Positions 44,851 through 54,028 of a stretch of 64,000 bases of DNA are shown here, one piece after another. Made by a program: the position numbers and the translations under genes. The stretch is taken from NCBI RefSeq assembly GCF_018860505.1, contig NZ_JAHKPU010000017.1, positions 62,001 through 126,000 on the forward strand. The letters run 5' to 3'. The stretch's first letter is position 1. Every line of letters starts with the position of its first letter. The stretch is from Pacificibacter marinus. Lineage in GTDB: Bacteria > Pseudomonadota > Alphaproteobacteria > Rhodobacterales > Rhodobacteraceae. Under the pieces are notes generated by a model, which searched no databases, was not told the origin of the DNA, and saw nothing but the letters and a program-made list of their open reading frames with translations.

Positions 44851-45704
44851 CCTTTAATTTACCATCGCAAATGCCACTGCCGTTTCATGCAGCTGCTCTT
44901 TATGCTGCGCAAGCTATCGCTGCTTCATCCGGACCGTGGCCAGGTGTGAAAGAGTATCGTGACCAAACTTTTGGTTCGCAAAGCTGGGAAAAATTCGATG
45001 TCTTTGCACCAGAAGATTCTGGCGAAGGCTTGGATGTCTTGGTCTTTTTACACGGGGGCGGTTGGACGAACGGATATAAAGAATGGTCAGGCTTTATGGC
45101 ACCGGGCGTGACCTCGCAATCGTGTTTGCTTGTCACGCCAAACTATAGGCTTGCTCCTGCGCATCGTTATCCTGTTTTCATCGAGGATGTGGTCACTGCG
45201 ATTGTCGAAATTCGTGCGCGTATCGCGCAATATGGCGGCAACCCTGATCGCGTCTTTTTGTCGGGACACTCTGCTGGGGGGCATCTTGCCAGTCAGATCG
45301 CTTTGCGTCCTGATCTATGTACAAAATACGGGTTGGAAAAAGATGCGCTAAAGGGATGTCTGCCGATCAGTGCCATTCTTGATTTGCGCTCTGAAGGGGC
45401 CGCCGAAGGTAGTTTAGAGGCGCGTGTTTATGAAATGGTGCTCCAAGATCCGTCGCAAGATTGGGAGGCCAGTCCTTTGGCTTGGCTCGGTAACTTGCAT
45501 ATGCCGATGGATTTCACATGGGGCGAACAGGATTCCGAGCGTGTACGCGGTTCAAATGAGGCCGCGCGGGCGGCTCTAGAAGGCAACGATAATGTTCGCT
45601 TTCATACGGAGGATACAAACCATTTTGGTACACACCTGAGTCTCGTGGACAGTTGTCATCGTTGGTATCGCGGGCTTGAAGCTATGAGAAAGGAAACGGC
45701 ATGA
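44847..45704 (+). CDS. Alpha/beta hydrolase, HSL/kynurenine-formamidase-like
   Basis: A 285-residue esterase with the oxyanion motif HGGGW (VFLHGGGWTNGYK), nucleophile elbow GHSAGG and a C-terminal His (DTNHFGTH). This architecture is shared by HSL-type esterases and bacterial arylformamidases. The start at 44847 fits the ATGA junction; ATG 44835 is the alternative. It lies between the TRAP importer and a RidA gene, so it may hydrolyse an ester or amide derived from the imported compound. Confidence 0.85.
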   Translation: MTFNLPSQMPLPFHAAALYAAQAIAASSGPWPGVKEYRDQTFGSQSWEKFDVFAPEDSGEGLDVLVFLHGGGWTNGYKEWSGFMAPGVTSQSCLLVTPNYRLAPAHRYPVFIEDVVTAIVEIRARIAQYGGNPDRVFLSGHSAGGHLASQIALRPDLCTKYGLEKDALKGCLPISAILDLRSEGAAEGSLEARVYEMVLQDPSQDWEASPLAWLGNLHMPMDFTWGEQDSERVRGSNEAARAALEGNDNVRFHTEDTNHFGTHLSLVDSCHRWYRGLEAMRKETA

Positions 45705-46075
45705 AAGTGATTTTAACAGGGGGGCTTCCAAATCCGGGACAACCGTTTTCCTGGGGTGTGAAATCGCGTGGCATTGTCTACACAACGCATGGCCCTGTGC
45801 TGCCCGATGGCAGCATTTTACGAGCGAGTATTGAAGAACAGGCCGCATTGACCATCCGCAATCTACAAGCCGTATTAGAAGAGGCTGGCGGATCTTTGGC
45901 CAATGTAATGCAGGTCCAAATATTTTTGCTGGATGTGGCTGATATGGCCCCAGTCGATGCCGTCTATAGCCGATATTTCAAAGCGCCGTTTCCCAATCGA
46001 GCTAGTCTTGTAGTCGCAGGGTTGGTTGCTCCTGGTATGCGCGTAGAAATGATGGTGACTGCGGATTTAAACTGA
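45701..46075 (+). CDS. RidA/YjgF/Rid-family protein
   Basis: A 124-residue Rid-family protein with the usual strand pattern (GIVYTTHGPVLPDG, LEEAGGSLANVMQVQIFLLD, FPNRASLVVAGLVAPGMRVE). The arginine of canonical RidA (R105 in R-x-E) appears as MRVEMM. It deaminates reactive enamines/imines or acts in a specific catabolic step. ATGA overlap with the esterase gene. Variants in catabolic operons can have other substrates. Confidence 0.88.
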   Translation: MKVILTGGLPNPGQPFSWGVKSRGIVYTTHGPVLPDGSILRASIEEQAALTIRNLQAVLEEAGGSLANVMQVQIFLLDVADMAPVDAVYSRYFKAPFPNRASLVVAGLVAPGMRVEMMVTADLN

Positions 46076-46105
46076 CGTTTTTGGGGATCATAGCATTCCA
46101 AATTT

Positions 46106-46140
46106 AAAGCGCGCCGCAGGATGATCCTGCGGCGCGCTTT
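46106..46140. terminator. Bidirectional terminator between ridA and bicupin genes
   Basis: A perfect 16-bp stem (AAAGCGCGCCGCAGGA with its complement), 3-nt loop, and T/A runs at both ends, lying between convergent genes. Confidence 0.85.
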
Positions 46141-46167
46141 CATTTCATCATCAGAGGTTTTGAAAAC

Positions 46168-47115
46168 TCAAAGTGCTTCAAATGTTATATTTTCAGGTTC
46201 GGCAGAGCCAATAACATACCAAACTGTGGCTGCACTCGCGCCATTGTTGCGGAACCAATGTTTACGGCCCGCTGGGGTTTTAACCAAGTCGCGTGGACCT
46301 AGTTCAACTTCTACAGTTTCACCGTCTTCTTCCCAGCCGACAACAAGTGAGCCTTCGAGAACAAAAAATGCGTCTTCGACATCGCGAGTAAAGGCTTTGA
46401 CGCCAACGCGAGACGGGATGCCCAACATTTCTTTGCGGCAAGTGTCGGATTCGACGCCGCCGGGGCCGCAATAGATTTTACGCGTAAAGCCTGCGTCTTC
46501 CCAATGGGTTTCAAGCTCAGAATGGCGCACAACATATTTCGCCATCAGCTTTTGCATTGGGTGATCGCCTTTTGGGTCGAATGGCAGAGTGTTGCCAGGT
46601 TCCGCGCCAAATGTGCGGGCCAATTCGGGCGCGCAGTCTTTGGGGTGATAGTGGTACACGGGGGGCAGTGGTTTGCCGACATCAACCGAAATAGACATCA
46701 TAACAGGCTCGACGCCATCAACGCGGAAGCCATGTCCGATTTCGCGAGCGTTGAGGATCATGTCTTTAGGGCCAAGGTTCACCTCAACAACTTCGCCGTC
46801 TTTTTCCCATCCAACAATCAATGCGCCATCGATAATGAGAAAGCTTTCTTCGATTTCGTGGCTATGGCAGGCAGCGTAACGGCCCGGTTCTTTGTAGATC
46901 AAGGATAAGGTAAAGCTATCGGGTTTCAGCGTGGATGTGTCGCCAACTTTAGGTGAACCGCCAGCCCCGATGTAACGCATTTGCGCACGGGCGAGGTCTT
47001 CGTAGCCTACATTCGAAGGGAAGGCTTTCCAATCAAATTTCTTGTCGGTGAAGCGGCCAGTATTTGCGATGAGCGCGTCGGACAGGTTTGCAGTATCTTT
47101 TATTTGAGTTGTCAT
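46168..47115 (-). CDS. Two-domain cupin protein
   Basis: A 315-residue bicupin. Domain 1 carries CHSHEIEESFLIIDGALIVG and domain 2 carries RDVEDAFFVLEGSLVVGWEE; both domains repeat the G-P-x-D pattern (LGPKDMI, LGPRDLV). Domain 1 has His/Glu metal ligands; domain 2 lacks the first His pair, so perhaps only one site binds metal. Bicupins include gentisate-type dioxygenases and isomerases; the reaction is not evident. ATG 47115 follows GAGGA. It is divergent from the first IclR regulator. Confidence 0.8.
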   Translation of the reverse strand: MTTQIKDTANLSDALIANTGRFTDKKFDWKAFPSNVGYEDLARAQMRYIGAGGSPKVGDTSTLKPDSFTLSLIYKEPGRYAACHSHEIEESFLIIDGALIVGWEKDGEVVEVNLGPKDMILNAREIGHGFRVDGVEPVMMSISVDVGKPLPPVYHYHPKDCAPELARTFGAEPGNTLPFDPKGDHPMQKLMAKYVVRHSELETHWEDAGFTRKIYCGPGGVESDTCRKEMLGIPSRVGVKAFTRDVEDAFFVLEGSLVVGWEEDGETVEVELGPRDLVKTPAGRKHWFRNNGASAATVWYVIGSAEPENITFEAL

Positions 47116-47286
47116 GTGCGTGGTCCTCATTGTGTATTTGACATCGTTATCGTCTGAAATATGAATACAGCCATTGTATTTTGTATGGCATGCGCCATTT
47201 TACTGGCAAAACAGTCGTCCTAAGGGTTAACCTGTTAAGGTAAGGCTTTCTTGATACTCAGCGCTGTTATTAAAGGAGATGAAACT

Positions 47287-48111
47287 TTGACTGGTCACAA
47301 ATCCTCAGATCGATATCTCGTGCCGGGACTGCAGCGTGGGCTGGCTGTCATTACGTTGTTCACACCAGAACGCACGTCTTATACACTTGGTGAAATTGCC
47401 GAGGCCCTTGGGGTTACGCGATCCGCAGCGTTTCGGACCGTTTATACTTTAACCGAAGGCGGCTATCTTCTGCATGATGATCGTGCGCAGCGTTATGTGC
47501 TTGGTCCTGCGATCTTGCGCCTCTCCTATGGCTATGTCGCGACACGGGAAATCGTAGAGATTGCACAGCCTGAACTGGAAAGACTGCGTGAAAGAACCGG
47601 TTGGTCATCGCATATGGGGGTGCTTGATGGCTCAGCGGTTCTGTATGTGCTGCGTGTGCCGTCGCCGCGACGTGATCCATCAATCGTGCAGGTCGGCAGT
47701 CGCCTACCTGCCCGAGGAACTGTAATGGGGCGTATACTATTGGCCGGTCTGAGTGATGAAAGTTTGGTTACACTTTACCGAAATGATTTCGTTGCAGGCA
47801 CAAAAGGCAAAGGGCCAGCGCTTGCGCGGCTTTTAGAACAAGCAGCGCAAGATCGAGCAAGCGATGTTGTCGTGCATTTTGGCGACTTTGAAGCAAGTAT
47901 TGTTTCAGGGGCCACGGCTGTGCGCGATATGACTGGCGATATTGTGGCTGCAATAAATGTTACTGCGCCAAAGTCAGTGGAAACAGAAAAGCAACTTCGC
48001 GCGGAGGTGGGTGACGACTTGGCGGCCACAGGACAACGGATTTCCAAGTTGCTGGGGTGGGACGGGCGATCACGGCGTGCGCTGTTAGGTGAGGCTGGTG
48101 ATACGTTTTAA
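47287..48111 (+). CDS. IclR-family transcriptional regulator (TTG start)
   Basis: A TTG at 47287 follows a strong AAAGGAG site 7 bp upstream; an in-frame start at 47251 lacks one. The 274-residue protein has an IclR winged helix (YTLGEIAEALGVTRSAAFRT) and effector domain (QVGSRLPARGTVMGRILLAG). It is divergent from the bicupin gene and upstream of a second IclR gene on the other strand. Confidence 0.88.
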   Translation: MTGHKSSDRYLVPGLQRGLAVITLFTPERTSYTLGEIAEALGVTRSAAFRTVYTLTEGGYLLHDDRAQRYVLGPAILRLSYGYVATREIVEIAQPELERLRERTGWSSHMGVLDGSAVLYVLRVPSPRRDPSIVQVGSRLPARGTVMGRILLAGLSDESLVTLYRNDFVAGTKGKGPALARLLEQAAQDRASDVVVHFGDFEASIVSGATAVRDMTGDIVAAINVTAPKSVETEKQLRAEVGDDLAATGQRISKLLGWDGRSRRALLGEAGDTF

Positions 48112-48139
48112 AAACAACCGTCCTGTGATGTTGAAAAAA

Positions 48140-48958
48140 TCAATTCGAACAACTGTGTCCCATCAATGCAGAAAGCCTTTGAGACGCGACTTGGATAGCT
48201 GCAGCGATCTGATCACGTTTTTCAGACCCTAAATCGAAAGCTGTTTGAGGGCCAGATACACTTATGGCACCCACTGGACGATTGTCATGATCAAGGACTG
48301 CCCCCGCACAAGACCCGATGCCATCTTCAAAAAAGGCAACGGACCACGCCAAGCCTTGGGCGCGATCTTTTTCAAGTTGCGCGTTTAGCGTTTCAAGTGT
48401 GGTTGGAGTCTTGTCTGTGACGGCATCCAGTGGCTTATTTGAAAAGAGGCTTTGAATTTCTTCAAATGGAAGATTAGCCAACATGATCCGCCCCATTACC
48501 GTGGCGTGCGCGGGCAGGCGGCTTCCTTCGTGGATGTTGCTGATAAGTTGGGAATTTGGTGTTTCACGCACTAGAATGATAACTTCCGTACCAGACAGCA
48601 CTCCGAGATGCGCAGATAGGCCAATTTCTGTAGCGAGCTTGGTTAGGATGGGCCGTGCGAGGCGTACAATATTGCGTCCAGAGAGCATGTTTGCCGTCAA
48701 TTCAAGTATTCCATAAGATAGAATATAGCCGCCGCCGTCTTGGTCGGTTTCGATCATTTCTTCACGTTCTAATGTGTGAAGTAAGCGAATCAGGGTTGTG
48801 CGGTTTATATTTAGCGCGCTGGCAGATTTCGACATATTACGGCAGCGGTTTCCCGCAGCAATATAGCGCAACAGGTTGATAGCACGCGTCACGGGGGGGA
48901 CATCATAGGCGGTGTCCTTACTGCCTGTGCCCGTAATGTCGCTTGAGGATGTCGACAT
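48140..48958 (-). CDS. IclR-family transcriptional regulator
   Basis: A 272-residue protein with HTH (CRNMSKSASALNINRTTLIR) and IclR effector domain (EGSRLPAHATVMGRIMLANL, FEDGIGSCAGAVLDHDNRPV). It converges with the other IclR gene and diverges from the long catabolic operon beginning at 49294, making it the best candidate regulator of that operon. Confidence 0.9.
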   Translation of the reverse strand: MSTSSSDITGTGSKDTAYDVPPVTRAINLLRYIAAGNRCRNMSKSASALNINRTTLIRLLHTLEREEMIETDQDGGGYILSYGILELTANMLSGRNIVRLARPILTKLATEIGLSAHLGVLSGTEVIILVRETPNSQLISNIHEGSRLPAHATVMGRIMLANLPFEEIQSLFSNKPLDAVTDKTPTTLETLNAQLEKDRAQGLAWSVAFFEDGIGSCAGAVLDHDNRPVGAISVSGPQTAFDLGSEKRDQIAAAIQVASQRLSALMGHSCSN

Positions 48959-49293
48959 GCGTGTCTCCGAATGTAATTATTTATATTTGAACGATTTAAC
49001 TAATACTGAACAGTTTTTGTTGGGCCAAGCGAAAACTTTGTCCAATCCCTGTTAAGCTCATGATCATTGGATATTCGTTGCCTTTGCGCAGATCAAACCA
49101 AAGCCAATTGTGACGTCAATTTGGTGATGCATAATTTTTAATCGATCTCCCTAAAATCATTCTTCGATCATTTTTGTCTCTAGAAAAGCTTGACACACCG
49201 CCAACTGAATGACCTATTGTGAACAAGGTGTTCGTATTAGAACAATTAATGCACTCTGGCAGATCACCTAACGCAACAAATAAGGGGGCAAAG
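48959..49293. promoter_or_regulatory. Divergent promoter region with operator-like symmetry for the aromatic operon
   Basis: A consensus -35 TTGACA lies at 49190-49195 and a weak -10-like TATTGT at 49215-49220. Overlapping it is a symmetric block at 49216-49246: ATTGT-GAAC ... GTTC ... GAAC-AAT, resembling IclR operators. No gene is seen in this interval. Confidence 0.5.
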
Positions 49294-49596
49294 ATGGACG
49301 CATTTAGAAATCGGATTTTGCAAGGCGCACAGGACACTTCAGGTCCTGACTTGGGACGACAGTCTTGTGGTCGCGTTTTTACTGATGCCGAAATGGCTTT
49401 GGCTGACGCGATGATGGAAATCTACGGGGCGGGTGTTTCCGATCCAGCCGGCCTTGCCGCGGAGCTTACAAAAAAAGGTATTAATGCGCCAATGTCTGGT
49501 CGCTCGGATTGGACGGCAGATTTGCTGGCCGACGAATTGGCCGCAATAAATGCTGACCTTGATGCAGCATATCAGGAAAGCGGTTATGGCGCTTGA
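49294..49596 (+). CDS. Small protein with recombinase-like helix-turn-helix domain
   Basis: The ATG at 49294 follows AAGGGGGC. The 100-residue protein's C-terminal part (MMEIYGAGVSDPAGLAAELT, KKGINAPMSGRSDWTADLLA) resembles the helix-turn-helix in the recombinase domain of large serine recombinases, but there is no catalytic domain. Similar small proteins accompany NitT/TauT importers next to Rieske oxygenase genes in Proteobacteria (recollection). Its stop overlaps the ATPase start by 11 bp, so it belongs to the operon. Role unknown. Confidence 0.7.
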   Translation: MDAFRNRILQGAQDTSGPDLGRQSCGRVFTDAEMALADAMMEIYGAGVSDPAGLAAELTKKGINAPMSGRSDWTADLLADELAAINADLDAAYQESGYGA

Positions 49597-50356
49597 ATTC
49601 AAACATGTAACGAAACAATTTCAATCCAACTCGGGCGAAATGCTTACGGCCGTGAAAGATGTCGATTTTCGTGTTGAAAAAGGCGAATTCGTATCTGTCG
49701 TTGGTCCGTCCGGGTGTGGGAAATCTACAATCCTAAGTATGACTGCGGGGCTGTACCAACCGTCGATAGGCGAAGTTTCTGTTTCCGGCGAACGCGTCGA
49801 TGGTCCAAATCCACATGTTGGTTTCATGCTGCAAAAAGATTTGCTTTTGCCGTGGCGGGATATCATCAGTAATGTCGAGTTTGGCTTGGAATCGCGCGGG
49901 CTTAATCGCGCCGCGCGCCGCGCCAAGGCGATGGAAGTGCTCAATGCCTGTCATTTGGGCGGCTTTGAGCAGCATTACCCCTATCAGCTGTCCGGAGGAA
50001 TGCGTCAGCGGGCTGCTTTGGCCCGCACTTTGGCAATCGATCCTGAGATTATTTTGCTGGACGAACCGTTCTCTGCGTTGGATGCGCAAACTAAACTGCT
50101 TTTGCAAAACAGTTTTTCAAAAGTGATCGCCGAGCAACAGAAGACAACACTGTTGATTACTCATGACTTGGCGGAAGCCGTACTTATGTCGGACCGTATT
50201 TTGGTGCTCTCTGAACGGCCAGGAACCGTGATTGCAGAAATCAAAGTCGATCTGCCCCACCGTGATGAACCGCTTAAGCGTCGCAATCTGCCGGAAGTTT
50301 CCGAATATGCAGCGCAGCTTTTCTCCTACCTCAAACTTGAAGAAAAAGCCTTTTAG
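49586..50356 (+). CDS. ABC transporter ATPase, NitT/TauT family
   Basis: The ATG at 49586 (MALEFKHVTKQF) lies inside the end of the preceding small gene. A 256-residue SsuB/TauB-type ATPase with Walker A (GPSGCGKST), signature (LSGGMRQR), Walker B (ILLDEPFSALD) and switch His (ITHDLAEA). Confidence 0.93.
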   Translation: MALEFKHVTKQFQSNSGEMLTAVKDVDFRVEKGEFVSVVGPSGCGKSTILSMTAGLYQPSIGEVSVSGERVDGPNPHVGFMLQKDLLLPWRDIISNVEFGLESRGLNRAARRAKAMEVLNACHLGGFEQHYPYQLSGGMRQRAALARTLAIDPEIILLDEPFSALDAQTKLLLQNSFSKVIAEQQKTTLLITHDLAEAVLMSDRILVLSERPGTVIAEIKVDLPHRDEPLKRRNLPEVSEYAAQLFSYLKLEEKAF

Positions 50357-50389
50357 ATAAGGTTAAAGACAACAGAATAGGGAATGAAT

Positions 50390-51364
50390 ATGAGACGTTT
50401 TTTGCTCTCCGCGACAACCGCAACTGCTGTTCTATTGGGTGCTGTCGGTGCCTATGCAAACGAAGCAGTGACTTACCTTTTTCCGGCACCAGATTTCCTT
50501 CCTGCCTTTTCTCCGTTCCAAATTGCCAAAGGCAAAGGTTACTTTGAAGATGCTGGACTTGATGTGACCTTTCAGATTGGCAAAGGTGGTGCGGATGTTG
50601 CCACTCAAGTTGCTGTAGGGAATGCTGATCTTGGTGGTGGTATCGGTGATACGCCTATCATCGTACGTGCAAATGGTTTGGAGATCAAAGGCGTTGCTTT
50701 GCTTGGCGGGCGCGGTTTGACGCAACTTGCGTGGCGCACTGATAGCGGCATTACGGGACCGGAAGATCTTGAAGGGAAATCTATTGGCGTCCTCGCGTTT
50801 CAAGACACCACATATTACAACCTTTTGGGGGTTTTGGCCTCAGTCGGTCTGACAAAAGATGATGTCGACATTCAAGCTGTCGGTGCTGGTGGTGTGATCC
50901 AGCTTTCAATCTCGGGTGACATCGACGGTATGTCCGGTGTGCCAGAATGGATTGCAGCCGTAGAAGGTGCTGGCGTTGAGATGCAGCAAGTCCCCGTTGA
51001 CACATATTTCCCTGCGATGGCACAGGCTATATTTGCATCTGACAAAGCCATAGAAGAACGCCCTGAAATGATTTCGGGTTTTGTTGGCGCTGTCCTGCAT
51101 GCGATTGAAGATATCAAAGCGGACCCAGCCCAAGCTGCGATGGATTATGTTTCTTTTGTTCCGCAGCACTCTGGCAAAGAAGCGGAAATCGAAGGGATCA
51201 TGCGTGCATATATCGAAAAAGTATATGCCGAAGCTGAAGATCACCCGCTTGGAACGTTCTCTGCGGAACGGGTGAGCACTGTTCAAGATTTCTACGTGCA
51301 AAGCGGTATCGTACGCAATCCAACTCCAGTGGAAGATCTTTTCACAAATGAGTTTATACAATGA
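50390..51364 (+). CDS. ABC transporter substrate-binding protein, NMT1/SsuA type
   Basis: The ATG at 50390 is preferred to 50384 because AGGGA lies at a workable distance only from the former. A signal peptide (MRRFLLSATTATAVLLGAVG, cleaved near AYA-NEA) precedes an NMT1-like domain (SPFQIAKGKGYFEDAGLDVT, GNADLGGGIGDTPIIVRANG). It likely binds the aromatic or heteroaromatic substrate processed by this operon. Confidence 0.9.
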   Translation: MRRFLLSATTATAVLLGAVGAYANEAVTYLFPAPDFLPAFSPFQIAKGKGYFEDAGLDVTFQIGKGGADVATQVAVGNADLGGGIGDTPIIVRANGLEIKGVALLGGRGLTQLAWRTDSGITGPEDLEGKSIGVLAFQDTTYYNLLGVLASVGLTKDDVDIQAVGAGGVIQLSISGDIDGMSGVPEWIAAVEGAGVEMQQVPVDTYFPAMAQAIFASDKAIEERPEMISGFVGAVLHAIEDIKADPAQAAMDYVSFVPQHSGKEAEIEGIMRAYIEKVYAEAEDHPLGTFSAERVSTVQDFYVQSGIVRNPTPVEDLFTNEFIQ

Positions 51365-52185
51365 CCGTAGCTGCTTCAACATCAGAATCTAAGCCCAAAC
51401 CCGTGAAAGCGGTCAAGGTTAAGGGTGAGAGTAAACACCTTTATGTGTCATTTGGTTTGTTGGTGGTCGTTCTTGTCATGTGGGAAGTTTTGCCGGGCAT
51501 GTTGGATGTACCTCGTTACATTATTCCAACGCTAAGTGACTGTCTTGCCGAGCTTAAAAACATGTATGCGTTTGACAAGTTGCTGTCACACACTGCGTCT
51601 ACAGCAATTTTCACGATCCTTGGCTTTGTGATCGGCTCTGCATTGGGGGCGGCGATTGGATACCTTCTTGGTATGTCGCCATTTTGGGAAAAGGTTGTTT
51701 CACCATACATCCTTGCGCTTCAAATCGCGCCAAAGGTAGCTTTCGCGCCACTGTTTATCATGTGGTTCGGCTATAATTCCATGCCGAAACTGCTTGTGAC
51801 GGTTTTGATCGTCTTCTTCCCTGTATTGGTGAATGTGTTGCAAGCCATGCGTACGGTTGACCGTGATTTGGTTAATTTGGCGCGGGCCTATTCTTTAACG
51901 CGTTGGCAAATATTTGTGAAAATTGAAATGCCATCGACGCTTCCAAATCTTATGGCAGGGTTACGCATTGCGTCCACGCTTGCTGTCATTGGGGTCACTG
52001 TTGGCGAGTTGGTTGGCGGCAACGTAGGGCTTGGATACCTGATCTCCTACGGTGGCGGTCAAGCCAATGCTGCTATGGTGTTCAATGCAATCGGCATCCT
52101 GACTGTAATCGGCTGCGTTTTGTATATGGTTTTAGAACGCATAGAGGCGCGTGCGCTGCATTACTTACCAAAAGATTCTCATTGA
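51361..52185 (+). CDS. ABC transporter permease, NitT/TauT (SsuC) family
   Basis: A 274-residue inner-membrane protein with about six transmembrane segments and the family loop (VNLARAYSLTRWQIFVKIEM). ATGA overlap with the binding-protein gene. Confidence 0.92.
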   Translation: MTVAASTSESKPKPVKAVKVKGESKHLYVSFGLLVVVLVMWEVLPGMLDVPRYIIPTLSDCLAELKNMYAFDKLLSHTASTAIFTILGFVIGSALGAAIGYLLGMSPFWEKVVSPYILALQIAPKVAFAPLFIMWFGYNSMPKLLVTVLIVFFPVLVNVLQAMRTVDRDLVNLARAYSLTRWQIFVKIEMPSTLPNLMAGLRIASTLAVIGVTVGELVGGNVGLGYLISYGGGQANAAMVFNAIGILTVIGCVLYMVLERIEARALHYLPKDSH

Positions 52186-52190
52186 TTGAA

Positions 52191-52221
52191 CGGACGGCGC
52201 AACCATGTTTTGCGCCGTCCG
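52191..52221 (+). terminator. Strong hairpin between permease and Rieske oxygenase genes
   Basis: A perfect 12-bp stem (CGGACGGCGCAA with its complement) and a 7-nt loop. No long T run follows, so it may be an attenuator or RNase-protection hairpin separating importer and enzyme messages. Confidence 0.6.
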
Positions 52222-52252
52222 ACCTGGATATTTCTTGTCGAAAGGCATCGCT

Positions 52253-53284
52253 ATGACCGATAAAAAAACTCTGATTGAAGAGCGTGTAAACACAGGCTTA
52301 CGTGGCCAGTGGTACCCCGTCGCAAAGTCTGTGGAAATTCGCAAAGATGTTCCCTATGGCACGCAGCTGCTGGGCGAAAAAATTGTCCTGTGGCGCGGCG
52401 ACGATGGCATGATCAAATGCATCGAAGATTTCTGTCCACACCGCGGCGCGCCGCTATCATATGGTAAAATTCATGAGGGCAATATCGGGTGCCGGTATCA
52501 CGGTGTGATCGTTGATGGCGAAGGTGTTGTGCAGCGTGTGCCTGCGATGCCTGAATGTGCGCTTGAAGGGCGTAAGGCATTGAACCACTTTGAAACCTGT
52601 GAACATTACGACGCTGTTTTCGTTTATGTGCCGTCAGTTGATCAACCCAAAGCCCCTGAATTCACCTTGCCCAATGAATTTACCGACGAAGCCTGGGCTG
52701 GCTTTTTGTGTACGGCAGTTTGGGATTGTAACTATCGCTACGCATTGGATAATCTCGCTGATCCTATGCATGGATGCTATTTACACGCTGAAAGCTTTAC
52801 ACTTGCTTTTGGGTCAAAACAGGATCTTCTAGAGCTCAACAAAACAGACGATGGTTTCCGCGTCAGCCGTCTCGGTCAAACGGGTGAAAACTTTGACTGG
52901 ACGGAATTCGAAGTCCACCCAGGTGGCATGTTTTGCTTTCTCGATATTCCGTACCCCACAGCCGCTGGGCCGGGTGGTGTGTTCCGCATCATTGGGTTCG
53001 TAAGCCCAATGGGGCCGCTTAAAACTAAAGTGTTCTTTTGGCGGATGCGCCAAGTCGAAGGCTTTGCAGCAGACAGTTGGCGGTTCTTATATCGCGCGAA
53101 AATGGAACAGACGCATTGGGATGTTTTGGAACAAGATCGCGTCATGCTTGAGGGTATGCCTGACGATGCGCGCAAGCGTGAAATGTTGTACCAACACGAC
53201 CTTGGCGTCAGCCGTCTGCGCCAAATTCTGACACGTGCCGCGAAAAAACAAATTGATGCCGAACAAAAGGCTGCTGCGGAATGA
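52253..53284 (+). CDS. Rieske non-heme iron oxygenase, alpha subunit
   Basis: A 343-residue oxygenase (ATG 52253 after AAAGG). The Rieske [2Fe-2S] ligands are CPHRG (C-x-H) and CRYHG (C-x2-H), residues about 60-85. The mononuclear iron site follows as DNLADPMHGCYLH. No beta-subunit gene is present, which fits the homotrimeric alpha-only class (carbazole/phthalate/demethylase-like). It should hydroxylate or demethylate the imported ring compound using electrons from the FAD reductase and flavodoxin encoded at the end of the operon. Confidence 0.93.
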   Translation: MTDKKTLIEERVNTGLRGQWYPVAKSVEIRKDVPYGTQLLGEKIVLWRGDDGMIKCIEDFCPHRGAPLSYGKIHEGNIGCRYHGVIVDGEGVVQRVPAMPECALEGRKALNHFETCEHYDAVFVYVPSVDQPKAPEFTLPNEFTDEAWAGFLCTAVWDCNYRYALDNLADPMHGCYLHAESFTLAFGSKQDLLELNKTDDGFRVSRLGQTGENFDWTEFEVHPGGMFCFLDIPYPTAAGPGGVFRIIGFVSPMGPLKTKVFFWRMRQVEGFAADSWRFLYRAKMEQTHWDVLEQDRVMLEGMPDDARKREMLYQHDLGVSRLRQILTRAAKKQIDAEQKAAAE

Positions 53285-54021
53285 TTTTGGAAAACCGCCA
53301 TATTCTAGTGACGGGCGCAGCACGCGGGTTGGGGGCAGAAATTGCCAATAAACTTGCGGCCCAAGGCGCGCATCTTATTTTGGCCGACCTTTTAGAAGCA
53401 GAAGGGCGCGCCACAGCAAAGCGGCTGGGTGCGACGTTTATTCCCGTCGATCTTGCAGACCCTGCTGCGATCACCAGTTTGGCAGATCAAGTCAGTGCCT
53501 TGTGCGACGGAAAGCTTGACGGCCTCGTTAACTGCGGTGCCATTGCCACGGGGATTGGCGGGATCACATACGATGAAATCGACATCGATGTGTGGGACAA
53601 AGTCATGCAGGTCAATGTGCGTGGCACTTGGTTGATGATCCGGGCTTGCGCAGAAATGTTGAAAGCCTCGGGAACGGGGCGCGTGGTCAATGTGGCTTCT
53701 GACACGGCACTTTGGGGTGCGCCACGATTGATGGCATACACCGCATCAAAAGGCGCTGTTATGTCGATGACGCGGTCCTATGCTCGCGAACTTGGCCCTG
53801 ATCGTGTGGGTGTGACAGCTGTCGCTCCAGGCATTTTGACCACTGAAAGTACGGAATACGTGCCAGAAGCACGCCATCGTTTGTATCAAGAGGGCAGTGC
53901 CGTTCCCGGACCGCAAAGCCCCCAAGAAATCACTGATGTGATTGCCTTTTTGTTGACCGAAGGGGCGCTGACCCTGACAGGGCAGGTTTTGCCCGTCAAC
54001 AACGGCTTTGTGTTCAAGTGA
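53281..54021 (+). CDS. Short-chain dehydrogenase/reductase
   Basis: A 246-residue classical SDR: TGAARGLGAEIANKL cofactor loop, VNCGAIATG in place of NNAG, catalytic Ser in VASDTALWG and YTASKGAV. ATGA overlap with the Rieske gene suggests it oxidises the dihydrodiol or alcohol formed by the oxygenase. Confidence 0.9.
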   Translation: MILENRHILVTGAARGLGAEIANKLAAQGAHLILADLLEAEGRATAKRLGATFIPVDLADPAAITSLADQVSALCDGKLDGLVNCGAIATGIGGITYDEIDIDVWDKVMQVNVRGTWLMIRACAEMLKASGTGRVVNVASDTALWGAPRLMAYTASKGAVMSMTRSYARELGPDRVGVTAVAPGILTTESTEYVPEARHRLYQEGSAVPGPQSPQEITDVIAFLLTEGALTLTGQVLPVNNGFVFK

Positions 54022-54028
54022 GGCACTG

